Assembly (NCBI GenBank): GCA_023957335.1
Contig: JAMLHC010000002.1
Span: forward strand, 510,809 to 574,808
Origin: Bacteroidota bacterium
Lineage (GTDB): Bacteria > Bacteroidota > Bacteroidia > NS11-12g > UBA955
Reading direction: 5' to 3'
Length of the DNA: 64,000 nt
Below the pieces are notes generated by a model, which was not told the origin of the DNA, did not search any database, and saw nothing but the letters and a program-made list of their open reading frames with translations. How positions within the stretch are numbered: position 1 is the stretch's first letter; each line of letters begins with the position of its first letter. The position numbers were made by a program, and so were the translations under genes. This document shows positions 18,044 through 26,725 of the stretch, piece after piece.

Positions 18044-19016
18044 AAATTTCTATCCATTTGCTAATGGCATCTTTATGATTGTTTTGAGATTCCAACTTTC
18101 TTGCTTCAAAAGCTTTTACATAATCTTGATAAGCTCTATCCTTAATTTTCTTTCGGTCTTCTGAACTCAGATTATTTAAGTTGCCTTGAATACCCTTAGG
18201 GTCATTCACAGTGTAAGAAACTCTTCTATGGATTTCTAACAAAACCTTTTCGATTTCTATATCCACATATTGAGAAGCAACGGTTGTTTGTTCAGCGTAG
18301 TAATCAAGTATCATATTTTCGAGCAAATAAGAACCCATTGAGGGCATTGTTGCTCTGCTGTTCCAATATTTAATTTCACGAATTACGTTCAGAATATTTC
18401 CTTCGTGAGCCTGATTAATTTTGGTAATTCTTTCACTATCAATTCTCGGGTCGGTTTTTTTCCAGTTTCCGCTACCGTCTGGAATTATGTAGTATGTCCG
18501 ATTGTATACATCTTCTTTGGTAAAAAAGCACGGCACAATATCAAATACCCAATCATAAGATTCTAGATTAAGCGTTGCTGCTTCTAAGTTTCTTTTAATT
18601 TCTGCCTTTTTATACTGCGGAACGCTTACAAGTTTTGCGATAAAGGCATTAATTACCTTTCTGGAATTGAGAATGCTTGTCCCTTCGTTCACATAGTCTT
18701 TAAAGCGGGTAGCGGTATCAGGTGCAGTTATTTCGATTTTGTCAGGAAGTTCGTTGTATGTGCAGCCGTCTGCTTTCATACAAATCATAATATCAATGTC
18801 GTCTAGGGGACGCTTTTTTGTCCGCCTGGAGAACGAGCCAAAGAAGATGTTCTTTTCTGAGTATATACTTGGAAATTTTGAGTCGCCATCAGGAAATGTT
18901 TCTATCTGTCCAACCAACCAGTCACGGCTGCCACGGGCTTTCTTCGTCTTATCAGGGTCAAGGTTAACCGTGTCGGCAAGGAATTTATTAAATGCTTCGT
19001 TTACTGTTTTAGCCAT
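18015..19016 (-). CDS. CD-NTase (SMODS) cyclic-oligonucleotide synthase of CBASS
   Basis: A 333-residue cGAS/DncV-like nucleotidyltransferase. The signature is FGSFSRRTKKRPLDDIDIMI: G60-S61 followed by the catalytic pair D73 and D75. The third carboxylate is D159 in WVFDIVPCFF. A helical C-terminal domain follows (MPSMGSYLLENMILDYY). The enzyme would make a cyclic di- or oligonucleotide upon phage infection and activate the downstream S-4TM protein, giving a minimal two-gene CBASS without recognisable Cap2/Cap3 or HORMA/TRIP13 partners. The nucleotide product cannot be predicted. It is the first gene of the long defence operon. Confidence 0.9.
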   Translation of the reverse strand: MAKTVNEAFNKFLADTVNLDPDKTKKARGSRDWLVGQIETFPDGDSKFPSIYSEKNIFFGSFSRRTKKRPLDDIDIMICMKADGCTYNELPDKIEITAPDTATRFKDYVNEGTSILNSRKVINAFIAKLVSVPQYKKAEIKRNLEAATLNLESYDWVFDIVPCFFTKEDVYNRTYYIIPDGSGNWKKTDPRIDSERITKINQAHEGNILNVIREIKYWNSRATMPSMGSYLLENMILDYYAEQTTVASQYVDIEIEKVLLEIHRRVSYTVNDPKGIQGNLNNLSSEDRKKIKDRAYQDYVKAFEARKLESQNNHKDAISKWIEIFGDKFPKYE

Positions 19017-19377
19017 AGATTAATTCTTAAAAGGAATAATACAAAGGGCGGATTTACTCACTTTATGTGCGATGGCAAAAAACGGCTCTTTTGGTTTTGC
19101 GAAGGGTTGGCTTGTGTGTCGGGCAAAACCAAATGTGCCGTTTGTGCGGCTGGCTAAAAGAAATTTTAAAAAATGCGAAGGGAGGGTTTTCTCTTTCTTT
19201 TCTGTCACCTGTCCCAATAGCAAAACACGGTCAGATTGAAAGTCTGTCCGCTTGGTCGATATGGTCTGTATGTTGAGTCCATTTTCAGTCATTGTCTTGC
19301 TGTGTCGTCTGTCTTTTTAGCATTGGTGGTAACGGTTAGCATAAACGCAGTATGCGAGGCACGAGCATATTGTCGTT
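19017..19377. other. Intergenic border sequence upstream of the CBASS operon
   Basis: No gene is supported. The 90-codon minus-strand ORF (19020-19292) coincides with repetitive intergenic sequence and was rejected. The 28-mer at 19095-19122 recurs exactly at 41844-41871. The 21-mer at 19156-19176 is the reverse complement of 4759-4779. GTCGTCTGT (19304) and GTTAGC (19335) resemble words at 1405-1430 and 34013-34034. The promoter of the CBASS/R-M operon must lie here or just downstream; I could not fix it. Confidence 0.6.
19095..19122. repeat. Dispersed intergenic repeat, copy 1
   Basis: 28 bases starting TTTTGCGAAGGGTTGGCTTG are identical to 41844-41871. Both copies have a CTCTTTTGGTTT word shortly upstream. 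Confidence 0.8.
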
Positions 19378-20034
19378 TTATGCAGTGTTAGTGATAGGCT
19401 CTTCAAATCTCTTTTGGGTGATAAATTTTTCTATGTTATTCAAGAAAATTTCGCAAATATTTTCCAACAACTCAAAGTATTTCTCAATTTGCGGAAGCTC
19501 AAATAAATATGCATTTTCTCCGTGGGCAATCTTGTTTCTAATATCTACAAGTCTATCTAAGTCATTTTCATATTTAGAAAAATCTTCTACATCAAGTAAG
19601 AATACATTGCATAATTCCCCCAATACTTTATAGTTTAAATTTGACTTCGTATTTACTTTTTTTTCAAAAGTTAAATGGTTATTTAATCTATCGAAGAACG
19701 TTTGTGTAAAGTCACATCTTTGCTCTAAAGATTGATTGGACTGAAGTCTTTTGAATTTTTCACCAACACTAAGAACAAATAATTTTATTGGTACATTAGA
19801 ATGTGAAAGTTTACTTCTATTTAACCCCTTTATTAGGCTAGTTAATGAACTAACTACCAATCCTTCCCAATGAGCATAAATCATAGGAACACAAAGGCGT
19901 AGAAAAAATCCTCGATTCTCTTCTGGAAGTTGACTATAAGTCATTTTCATTTTGGCAACATCCTTAGTACGCCAATCATTGTCAAGTCTTATCTCATCTA
20001 TCAAATTAATTTCCATTCGGGTCAAATATTTCAA
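19378..20034 (-). CDS. MAE_28990/MAE_18760-like HEPN nuclease
   Basis: A 218-residue, largely helical protein. It has the HEPN RNase motif RxxxxH in VDIRNKIAHGE near residue 170, and the upstream family segment RLCVPMIYAHWEGLVVSSLT. This type of HEPN protein is found beside DUF262 genes, as here. HEPN proteins usually cleave RNA, often as toxins. The start overlaps the DUF262 gene by 29 bases; an internal Met (20016) would cut the overlap to 11. Translational coupling is likely. The target is unknown. Confidence 0.8.
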   Translation of the reverse strand: MKYLTRMEINLIDEIRLDNDWRTKDVAKMKMTYSQLPEENRGFFLRLCVPMIYAHWEGLVVSSLTSLIKGLNRSKLSHSNVPIKLFVLSVGEKFKRLQSNQSLEQRCDFTQTFFDRLNNHLTFEKKVNTKSNLNYKVLGELCNVFLLDVEDFSKYENDLDRLVDIRNKIAHGENAYLFELPQIEKYFELLENICEIFLNNIEKFITQKRFEEPITNTA

Positions 20035-21061
20035 ATGCTTTTAAAACTCTACTTTCAATTCTAGATTGTGAATATGCAGAGAGACCAGCATCCTTATATT
20101 CAGGGCTAGTTTTTAGTTCACTAATTTTGTTTTCAAATGCCTCACTATTGTTTTCATATTGTGTCCAATACTTATTTAGTGAAAGCATAATTGCATCGAA
20201 ATAGTTTGGAGTAAATATTCCATTGCTAGCTCTAAATATTGTGTAGTCAAAGTTGTTGTTCAAATAGTTGAGATATTTTTCAATACATTCCTGTTCCGCT
20301 AATTTGTCGAAGCCAATTTCCTGCTTTGCAACTCTTCTCATATAACTTGATAAATGGTTTGGTAAATTCTTCTCAAGTTTCAATGAATCATTTTTGAATG
20401 TATAAAATCTCAATACCAATTCTTCACAAAACATTTCCTCTATCTGTTTATCTGTTGGCTTAATAATATTTCTAAACAATTCACTAGTACCAATATCGAT
20501 TAATAAAGAATTAAGTTCATTGGAGTGCCCTCTAAAAATACAGTTTCTTATTTCTTGTTCAGACAAGGGAGAGCCACCTGTATTTAGCCTGTTAAAGAGT
20601 TCATATCGCATATCAACATCGCTGTCCCATTTAATTATTTCAACTCTACATACAGATCTTTTAATAGAATTTTTAAGCAAAATACCAATATTATTTACTG
20701 TTTTGCCCTTTAATTCTTCAATTAAGTCGCCTTCTTCAAGTATTAGGTTGTTTTTAGTTTCATTCTCAGTTAATAAGCCAAAAAATGAAAATATGGAGCT
20801 TATTCTCTGCAAACCATCAACAAGTTCCCATTTACCTTTATCGTCCTCTGCTACAAAAATTGGAGGGACAGGAATTCCAAGTAAAATTGATTCTATAAAT
20901 CTTGTTTGCTGAAAGATATCCCATCTAAATGTTCTTTGATATTCAGGTGTTATAATTAATGATTTATCTTCATAAATATTCATAAGTTCACCAAAGGACA
21001 TATCTAAGCGGTCAGCCCTCAAGTTATTGCGTCTTTTCTGTATTGTTTCTTCTAAGTTCAT
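20006..21061 (-). CDS. DUF262 (GmrSD N-terminal-like) protein
   Basis: A 351-residue protein with the DUF262 ParB/Srx-like nucleotidase motif WELVDGLQRISSIFSFFGL (the DGQQR-type signature, here DGLQR) and the family start SLIITPEYQRTFRWD. DUF262 is the N-terminal half of GmrSD type IV restriction enzymes and occurs in BrxU and SspE. The HNH-type DUF1524 half is absent here; its place may be taken by the downstream HEPN protein. The pair is best read as a two-gene defence or toxin-antitoxin-like module. Confidence 0.85.
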   Translation of the reverse strand: MNLEETIQKRRNNLRADRLDMSFGELMNIYEDKSLIITPEYQRTFRWDIFQQTRFIESILLGIPVPPIFVAEDDKGKWELVDGLQRISSIFSFFGLLTENETKNNLILEEGDLIEELKGKTVNNIGILLKNSIKRSVCRVEIIKWDSDVDMRYELFNRLNTGGSPLSEQEIRNCIFRGHSNELNSLLIDIGTSELFRNIIKPTDKQIEEMFCEELVLRFYTFKNDSLKLEKNLPNHLSSYMRRVAKQEIGFDKLAEQECIEKYLNYLNNNFDYTIFRASNGIFTPNYFDAIMLSLNKYWTQYENNSEAFENKISELKTSPEYKDAGLSAYSQSRIESRVLKAFEIFDPNGN

Positions 21062-21192
21062 TCATTATTTGTTTTTAGCTTATCACTAACTCGCATATAC
21101 CCCTCACAAAATGTCGCCAATCTGCCCAAAAATGGGTGGCTTTGCGCCATAAAGTGCGGGTTTTTGCGAGAGCAAATATATACGCTTTTCGC

Positions 21193-22227
21193 TTATAAAT
21201 CATCGAACGGACTTTTGATGTTTTGCAGACTTTGGGTGCTTACATGGGTATATATTTCTGTGGTTTTACTACTGTTATGTCCCAATAATTCTTGAATGTA
21301 ACGTAAGTCAGTGCCACTCTCCAATAGATGTGTGGCATAGCTGTGTCGCAACCAATGCAATGAAACAGGTTTTTTGATATTGACTTTTTGAAGTGCCTGT
21401 TTCAAAACATTTTCTAAACTTTTTTCGCTGTATCGCTTTTCTTTGTTTTGTCCCTCAAAAAGTCATGTTTGTGGCTTGTATGTCTTGTAATAATTCCGCA
21501 ACATTTCTACAATTTTTGCAGAAATCGGAGCAATGCGGTCTTTCTTTCCTTTGGCTTGCTTGATGAGCAATATGCCTCTTTTGCTATCAATAGCTGTAAA
21601 TTTTAAGTTTAACAATTCGCTTCTTCGCAGTCCGCAAGCATAAATTAAGCTCAACATTGCACGGTGTTTGATGTTTCCATGTGCTTCCAAAATGGCTTTT
21701 ATTTCTTCTTTACTTAAAACATTGGGTAGCGTTTTGGGCTTTTTTGGTCGGTGTATTTGCTCAATATTGAGTTTTCGGTTTTGAACGGTCTGAAAAAACA
21801 GTTTTACCGCATTTACCATTTGGTTTTGATACGAAGCCGAAAGTTTGTTTTTCAAAATATACTTGTTGTTGAAAATAATAATATCTTCATTCCCTATTTC
21901 ATTCAAAGCCTTTTCAAAAAAGAATTGCAAAAAAATTCGAATGGCTTCGGTATAGGTTTTTATGGTGCTTTCGCTGTATCGCTTACTATGTATCCATTGC
22001 ACAAACTTTTCTATCTGTTGCCTCGCTTCGGCAGATAATTGTTTTTCGACAGGTATTTTGAATGTTTGGCGATATTCTGCTGTGTCGGGCAAATGCCACG
22101 TTTTTAAAGTAGCACTCCATTTTGCACCGTCTAATTTTTTGAAACGGTTTATCAGTTCTTGATTTTTTTCAAAAGTAACTGCAATGCGTTTTGTGCCTTT
22201 GTATTTGATGATCTTGGCTGTGTACAT
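21193..22227 (-). pseudogene. Tyrosine recombinase/integrase interrupted by one in-frame TGA
   Basis: One frame runs from 22227 to 21193 with a single internal stop at 21463-21465. The first part (254 residues) has the SAM-like core-binding domain (SESTIKTYTEAIRIFLQFFF) and the first catalytic Arg (SLIYACGLRRSELLNL). After the TGA the same frame continues [20 protein letters not shown], then [12 protein letters not shown] (HxxR), [20 protein letters not shown] (His and Tyr nucleophile). The stop falls at KPQT-stop-LFEG, where relatives commonly have Trp, so TGG to TGA is the simplest explanation. It is XerC/D-like rather than IntI. It sits at the edge of the defence island and may once have mobilised it. 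Confidence 0.85.
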
Positions 22228-22640
22228 ATTTCTACAATACTAAACCAAATTCTACATTCATTCAAGTGATTTTAAGTCAGCATGCTGCTTCATTGTTATT
22301 GATTATAATTACAGATATCTTTCAAGCGAATAAAGTTAGATATTTATTAAATAGAGGAAAGAATCTGGATATTCAGAATTCGAAGATAGATTTGATAAAC
22401 CCCAATAGAGTGGGTGTTGTTTTTGAGACCGGAAATCACAAAGGGCAAAGTGTAATTTGGATTCGATTTGAAAAAGAAATGAAATTACCGGGTTAGTTGA
22501 AAAATATGTTTTCTATGAGGTGGTCACACTCGCATCAATGTTGGTATTTGTTGACATATCAATCCAAAACGAGAAATGAAGTTAGAAAACCCGTGTTGGT
22601 TAGGTAGTTCTAATTAATTTAGATATTTTACGGCTCTATT
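22228..22640. other. Intergenic, no confident gene
   Basis: A 76-codon plus-strand ORF (22266-22496, containing VGVVFETGNHKGQSVIWIRF) has no family I recognise and could be a gene fragment. The segment 22530-22610 contains GTGTTGGTTAGGTAG, weakly like the border words elsewhere. This is the junction between accessory DNA on the left and core radA on the right. Confidence 0.4.
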
Positions 22641-23993
22641 TTACTCAAAAATCTGTTCCGGCAGGCCATCAGTTTTAGCTGCCTTTATAATTTTTATTTG
22701 CCTATCCTTGTAGTCTGTCAATTTTGCAAATTCGGAAATCACCATTTTTTCCAAGCCTAATTTTTCCGCCTCCAAAATTCTTTGTTCGATTCTGAAAGCA
22801 GGGCGGACTTCTCCACTCAAACCGATTTCGCCCGCAAATGCGGTGTTTTTGCTGATAGGCATATCTTGAAAAGAAGATATAAGAGCTGCTGCTACCGCCA
22901 AATCCAGTCCCGGATCGTTGGATTTGAAGCCTCCGGCAATGTTTACAAAAACATCTTTTCCGGTTAACAAAAAGCCGCTCCTTTTTTCCAAAACCGCCAA
23001 CAACATATTGAGCCTTTTGATGTCAAAACCGGTACTGTTGCGTTGGGGAGTTCCATAGACAGCCGGACTGACCAAAGCTTGTATTTCAATCAGAATAGGT
23101 GTATTTCCTTCCATACCCGCACCAATGGCAACCCCACTCAGGTTGTTCGTACTGTCGGAAAGTAAAATATCAGAAGGGTTGCTTACCGCTTTCAGACCTT
23201 CGCTTAGCATTTCATATAAGCCAATTTCGTTTGTAGAACCAAATCTATTTTTGAGGGTTCTCAGTGTTCGATATTGGTAGTTTTTTTCTCCTTCAAACTG
23301 CAAAACGACATCTGCCATGTGTTCCAACACTTTGGGACCCGCCAGCATTCCATCTTTGTTAATATGTCCTACTATAAAAATTGGGATTTCACTTTGTTTA
23401 GCATAGCGGATTAACAAAGCCGTACATTCTTTTACTTGAGACACGGTTCCGGGAGCAGATTCGATTAGGTCGGATTCCATGGTTTGAATGGAGTCAATCA
23501 CCATGATTTCAGGCTGTATTTCTTTCGCAATGGTAATCACTTTTTGGATTTGAGTTTCAGGCAACATATAACATTCTGTATTTCTGATTCCCAATCTTTT
23601 TGCTCGCATATTCACTTGTGTTTTGCTCTCTTCACCGGATACATAAAGACATTTATAAGAGCTATGCAACATGCTTTGCAGGAGCAGTGTGGATTTACCT
23701 ATTCCCGGTTCTCCTCCAAGCAGCACAACCGAACCGGCTACAATTCCTCCTCCCAATACTCGGTTGAGTTCGGAATCTGAAAGAAAAAGCCTGTTTTCTG
23801 CCGATTCATAAGAGTCTGAAATAGGTTCCGGCAGCTTGTCCGATTTGTTCAACACGCTGCCGGAGCGTTGTTTTGTAGATATAACTTCTTCTGTGTAGGT
23901 ATTCCATTCGCCACAAGAAGGGCATTTGCCAATCCATTTGGGAGATTCATTTCCGCAGTTACTGCAAAAAAAAACACTCTTTGTTTTTGCCAT
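22641..23993 (-). CDS. radA: DNA repair protein RadA/Sms
   Basis: A 450-residue RecA-related helicase that promotes branch migration in recombinational repair. The N-terminal zinc finger is CSNCGNESPKWIGKCPSCGE; Walker A is GGEPGIGKSTLLL near 95; the RadA-specific motif is KNRFGSTNEIG near 250; the C-terminal Lon-like domain begins at about 280 (NIAGGFKSNDPGLDLAVAAA). Full length. A -7-like TACATTTG lies on the minus strand at 24018-24025, about 25 bases upstream, without a clear -33 TTG. It is a single gene, divergent from exbB. Confidence 0.97.
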   Translation of the reverse strand: MAKTKSVFFCSNCGNESPKWIGKCPSCGEWNTYTEEVISTKQRSGSVLNKSDKLPEPISDSYESAENRLFLSDSELNRVLGGGIVAGSVVLLGGEPGIGKSTLLLQSMLHSSYKCLYVSGEESKTQVNMRAKRLGIRNTECYMLPETQIQKVITIAKEIQPEIMVIDSIQTMESDLIESAPGTVSQVKECTALLIRYAKQSEIPIFIVGHINKDGMLAGPKVLEHMADVVLQFEGEKNYQYRTLRTLKNRFGSTNEIGLYEMLSEGLKAVSNPSDILLSDSTNNLSGVAIGAGMEGNTPILIEIQALVSPAVYGTPQRNSTGFDIKRLNMLLAVLEKRSGFLLTGKDVFVNIAGGFKSNDPGLDLAVAAALISSFQDMPISKNTAFAGEIGLSGEVRPAFRIEQRILEAEKLGLEKMVISEFAKLTDYKDRQIKIIKAAKTDGLPEQIFE

Positions 23994-24168
23994 TTTAATT
24001 CAATCCGTTTGTGCGTTCAAATGTAGCGTATGTGAAGTAAATTCATGTCTTTGTAAAAAATCAATTATCGAATTTTGAATCAAAAAACACCTTTCAAACG
24101 TTGATAGACGTAAAGGATTGAACAAAATCATTTTAGGTTAATAAAATGTTACAAATCCAATATTTTTC

Positions 24169-24176
24169 TATTTTTG
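24169..24176 (+). promoter_or_regulatory. Possible -7 element before exbB
   Basis: TATTTTTG fits the Bacteroidota TANNTTTG -7 consensus 37 bases before the exbB start. No TTG occurs at the expected -33 spacing, so the call is tentative. Confidence 0.35.
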
Positions 24177-24213
24177 CACCCCTATCTCTTAAAAAAAACA
24201 AAATCTAAATAGC

Positions 24214-25047
24214 ATGAAAAAAGCATTTTTTCTGATTATGGTTGGAGCATTAATGTTTGTTCAACCGCTCAAGACTCTGGCTCAAGACAATAAAGCAGCC
24301 GCTGCAACAGAGCAAAAGGATTCTTCAGATCAAGCAGCAACATCAACCACGGAGGTTACCCAAGCACCTGATACGGTTCTTGCAGGTGATACAGAAAAAC
24401 CTCAATTAGAAAAATCCGGCAATCAGTTTATCAAAGAAAAGTTCATTGAAGGAGACCCATTTTACATGAGTTTGGTTCTTTTCTGTCTTATCCTTGGCAT
24501 AGCTGTAGCCATTGAAAGACTTATTGTTCTCTTTCTTTCTTCTATCAATACCAAAAAATTTGTGGAAGAGATTGAACATGCACTTCTAAACGAAGGTGTG
24601 GAAGCAGCCAAAGAAAAGTGCAGAAATACCAGAGGTCCTATCGCCAGTATTTTTTATCAAGGTGTTGACAGAATAGACGAAGGTATTGAGAACGTTGAAA
24701 AAGCAGTTGTTTCCTACGGTTCAGTTAAAGTAGGCGAATTAGAAAAAGGCTTGACTTGGCTTGCTTTGTTTATTGCGCTTGCGCCCATGCTTGGTTTCTT
24801 GGGAACAGTTATAGGTATGATTGTCGCTTTTGATGATATTGAAAGAGAAGGTGATATGTCTCCTGCATTGGTAGCACGTGGTATTAAAGTGGCTTTGTTG
24901 ACAACAGTTGCCGGTTTGATTGTGGCTATCATCTTGCAGATTTTCTATAACCTTATCATGTCAAAAATCGAATCAATCAGCAACGAGATGGAAGATGCTT
25001 CTATTTCATTGGTTGATATTCTGATTAAGAATAAACTTACCAAATAA
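24214..25047 (+). CDS. exbB: MotA/TolQ/ExbB proton channel protein
   Basis: A 277-residue inner-membrane proton-channel subunit. It has an N-terminal signal segment (1-23, ending LKTLAQ) and a long Ala/Thr/Asp-rich periplasmic stretch (24-85), then the first core TM (SLVLFCLILGIAVAIERLIV). The conserved TolQ/ExbB pair of TMs lies in the C-terminal half (LGFLGTVIGMIVAFDDIE and GIKVALLTTVAGLIVAIILQ). It would couple proton flow, with the two ExbD proteins, to outer-membrane transport or envelope work. First gene of a four-gene operon. Confidence 0.93.
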   Translation: MKKAFFLIMVGALMFVQPLKTLAQDNKAAAATEQKDSSDQAATSTTEVTQAPDTVLAGDTEKPQLEKSGNQFIKEKFIEGDPFYMSLVLFCLILGIAVAIERLIVLFLSSINTKKFVEEIEHALLNEGVEAAKEKCRNTRGPIASIFYQGVDRIDEGIENVEKAVVSYGSVKVGELEKGLTWLALFIALAPMLGFLGTVIGMIVAFDDIEREGDMSPALVARGIKVALLTTVAGLIVAIILQIFYNLIMSKIESISNEMEDASISLVDILIKNKLTK

Positions 25048-25058
25048 TAAATTGAGTT

Positions 25059-25508
25059 ATGAAATTTAACGTAATCAAAAACACCCTCATGGGATTGATT
25101 GTCGTTCTTACTTTAGTGTTTATTTTTATGCTGATGTCTGAAGATTCAGATGTTGTAGCAAGCACTAAAGAATCTGCGGCCATCTCATTTGGGTTGATTT
25201 TTACCTATATCCTCTGTGCCCTATCCATCGTAACTGCTTTGTTTATGGCGGGTAGAGGGTTGATTAACAAACCTAAATCTTCAATCTATATGGGATTGGG
25301 CTTAGTGGGTATTTTGGTAATTTTTGGAATTTTTTATGCAATTGATCCGGGCGAACTGACTGCAACTTATATTAAGGGTGGAGTCACTACAACAAATGCC
25401 TCTAAAGTTATAGGCGGTGCATTGAAAGCAACTTATGCACTTGTAATTATTTCAGTGATTATTTCAGTTACTGTATCAGTAAGAGACGTATTCAATAAAA
25501 ATAAATGA
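25059..25508 (+). CDS. Small membrane protein of the exbBD operon
   Basis: A 149-residue protein with about four hydrophobic segments (LMGLIVVLTLVFIFMLM, GLIFTYILCALSIVTALFMA, YMGLGLVGILVIFGIFYA, ATYALVIISVIISVTVSV). I know of no function. A protein of this type commonly sits between exbB and exbD in Bacteroidota, and the stop here overlaps the next ATG by 4 bases, so it probably belongs to the same envelope complex. Confidence 0.8.
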   Translation: MKFNVIKNTLMGLIVVLTLVFIFMLMSEDSDVVASTKESAAISFGLIFTYILCALSIVTALFMAGRGLINKPKSSIYMGLGLVGILVIFGIFYAIDPGELTATYIKGGVTTTNASKVIGGALKATYALVIISVIISVTVSVRDVFNKNK

Positions 25509-26053
25509 GCAAAAGAACAGTTCCGGAAATTAATGCAGCATCTATGGCAGACATGGCGTTTTTGCTGTTGGTATATTTCTTATTTACCACCACCATTGAT
25601 TCGGACAAAGGTCTTCAGATTCTGTTGCCCCCTAAGGTTGAAAACAATCAATCTGTTGCACATCCTAAGAAACGTAATGTTTTGAATGTACTTGTGAATG
25701 GCAGAGACCAATTATTGGTGCGCGGTGAGTTGATAGAGCTGAAAGATTTGACCGAATTGGTAAAAAGACATGTGGGAAATTTTGGTGTGGATCCTGATTT
25801 TAGTGAAAGCCCTGCCAGAGCGATTGTCTCCATCAAAAATGACAGAGGCACATCTTATGAGATGTATATCAAAGTTCAAAATGAATTAAAAAGAGGATAT
25901 AACGAACTGAGAAATAATGAGGCACTTTCTGTATATGGCAGAGCTTATGATGAGCTGAATGAGGCACAACAAGAGTCTATTGCAAAGAAATTCCCTCAAA
26001 AGATTTCGGAAGCAGAACCTGAAAATGTTTTTGGAGAAGATGCAGTTCAATAA
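25505..26053 (+). CDS. exbD: ExbD/TolR-type biopolymer transport protein, first copy
   Basis: A 182-residue protein with one N-terminal TM carrying the proton-relay Asp in SMADMAFLLLVYFLFTTTID (D17). The rest is periplasmic. Compared with the typical 130-150 residues it has an extended C-terminal region (EALSVYGRAYDELNEAQQES), usual for Bacteroidota ExbD1. It overlaps the preceding gene by 4 bases and should assemble with the ExbB pentamer. Confidence 0.92.
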   Translation: MSKRTVPEINAASMADMAFLLLVYFLFTTTIDSDKGLQILLPPKVENNQSVAHPKKRNVLNVLVNGRDQLLVRGELIELKDLTELVKRHVGNFGVDPDFSESPARAIVSIKNDRGTSYEMYIKVQNELKRGYNELRNNEALSVYGRAYDELNEAQQESIAKKFPQKISEAEPENVFGEDAVQ

Positions 26054-26079
26054 TGTATTAATAATCAAGTAGAAGAATT

Positions 26080-26565
26080 ATGTCAAAATTTAGAAAAGAC
26101 GACAGTAAAGGAACCCCTAAGATTAGTACTGCATCCTTGCCTGATATTGTGTTTATGCTTTTGTTCTTTTTTATGACATCAACCAAGATGAAGGATGCCG
26201 ATTTAAAAGTAAAAGTAGCAACACCAACAGCAACTGAGGTAGTAAAATTAGAAGATAAGACGCTCACAAGTTTTATTTATGTGGGTGTTCCTAATCCTCG
26301 CTTTGAAGAATTATATGGAACCTCCCCTCGTATTCAGTTGAATGATGCTATCATCAATAACGCCAAAGAGATTCCCGCTTGGATTGAGATGAGAAGAGCC
26401 GCACAGCCGGAGTATAATAGAGGCAAAATTGTGGTTTCTATCAAAGCTGACAGAGATGTAAAGATGGGTATAATTACGGATGTTAAACAACAATTAAGAG
26501 AAGCAAATGCACTCAAATTGAACTATTCTACCCACCACGGTCAGATTGACTATAACGGAAGATAA
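26080..26565 (+). CDS. exbD: ExbD/TolR-type biopolymer transport protein, second copy
   Basis: A 161-residue ExbD paralogue. The TM with its conserved Asp is ASLPDIVFMLLFFFMTSTKM. The periplasmic domain is in the remainder. It starts 26 bases after the first exbD and ends just before a strong terminator, so it closes the operon. Two non-identical ExbD proteins suggest a heterodimer in the channel (inference). Confidence 0.92.
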   Translation: MSKFRKDDSKGTPKISTASLPDIVFMLLFFFMTSTKMKDADLKVKVATPTATEVVKLEDKTLTSFIYVGVPNPRFEELYGTSPRIQLNDAIINNAKEIPAWIEMRRAAQPEYNRGKIVVSIKADRDVKMGIITDVKQQLREANALKLNYSTHHGQIDYNGR

Positions 26566-26584
26566 ACTAAATAGAAGATAAACC

Positions 26585-26617
26585 AAAACCGCTGTACTCT
26601 TATGCAGCGGTTTTTTT
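26585..26617 (+). terminator. Rho-independent terminator of the exbB-exbD operon
   Basis: Stem AAAACCGCTG (26585-26594) pairs with CAGCGGTTTT (26605-26614), with a 10-base loop and seven T residues from 26611. Confidence 0.9.
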
Positions 26618-26725
26618 GTGTCTGTAAACAGGTCTTTCCGAACAGATTGTAATTGTATCATATTGGTTTTTGGCTTAGCGGAGGAGCAGATTTTTAATAC
26701 AAATGTTTAATCGAAAAAACGAACT

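Noticed and set aside
17114-19016. Full type II or III CBASS
   Set aside because: No E1/E2/JAB (Cap2/Cap3) or HORMA/TRIP13 genes are adjacent; the neighbours are R-M genes, so only a minimal two-gene CBASS is supported.
19020-19292. 90-codon minus-strand ORF upstream of the CD-NTase
   Set aside because: It lies wholly in the intergenic border sequence whose words recur elsewhere; translation has no domain and the repeat, not the protein, is conserved.
21463-21465. TGA read as Trp (recoded genetic code)
   Set aside because: Other genes here use TGA as a normal stop, for example proS, arsC's upstream neighbour acr3 and aroE, so a nonsense mutation is far simpler.
22266-22496. 76-codon plus-strand ORF between the recombinase and radA
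   Set aside because: No recognised family, no clear ribosome site; kept only as a note in the intergenic entry.
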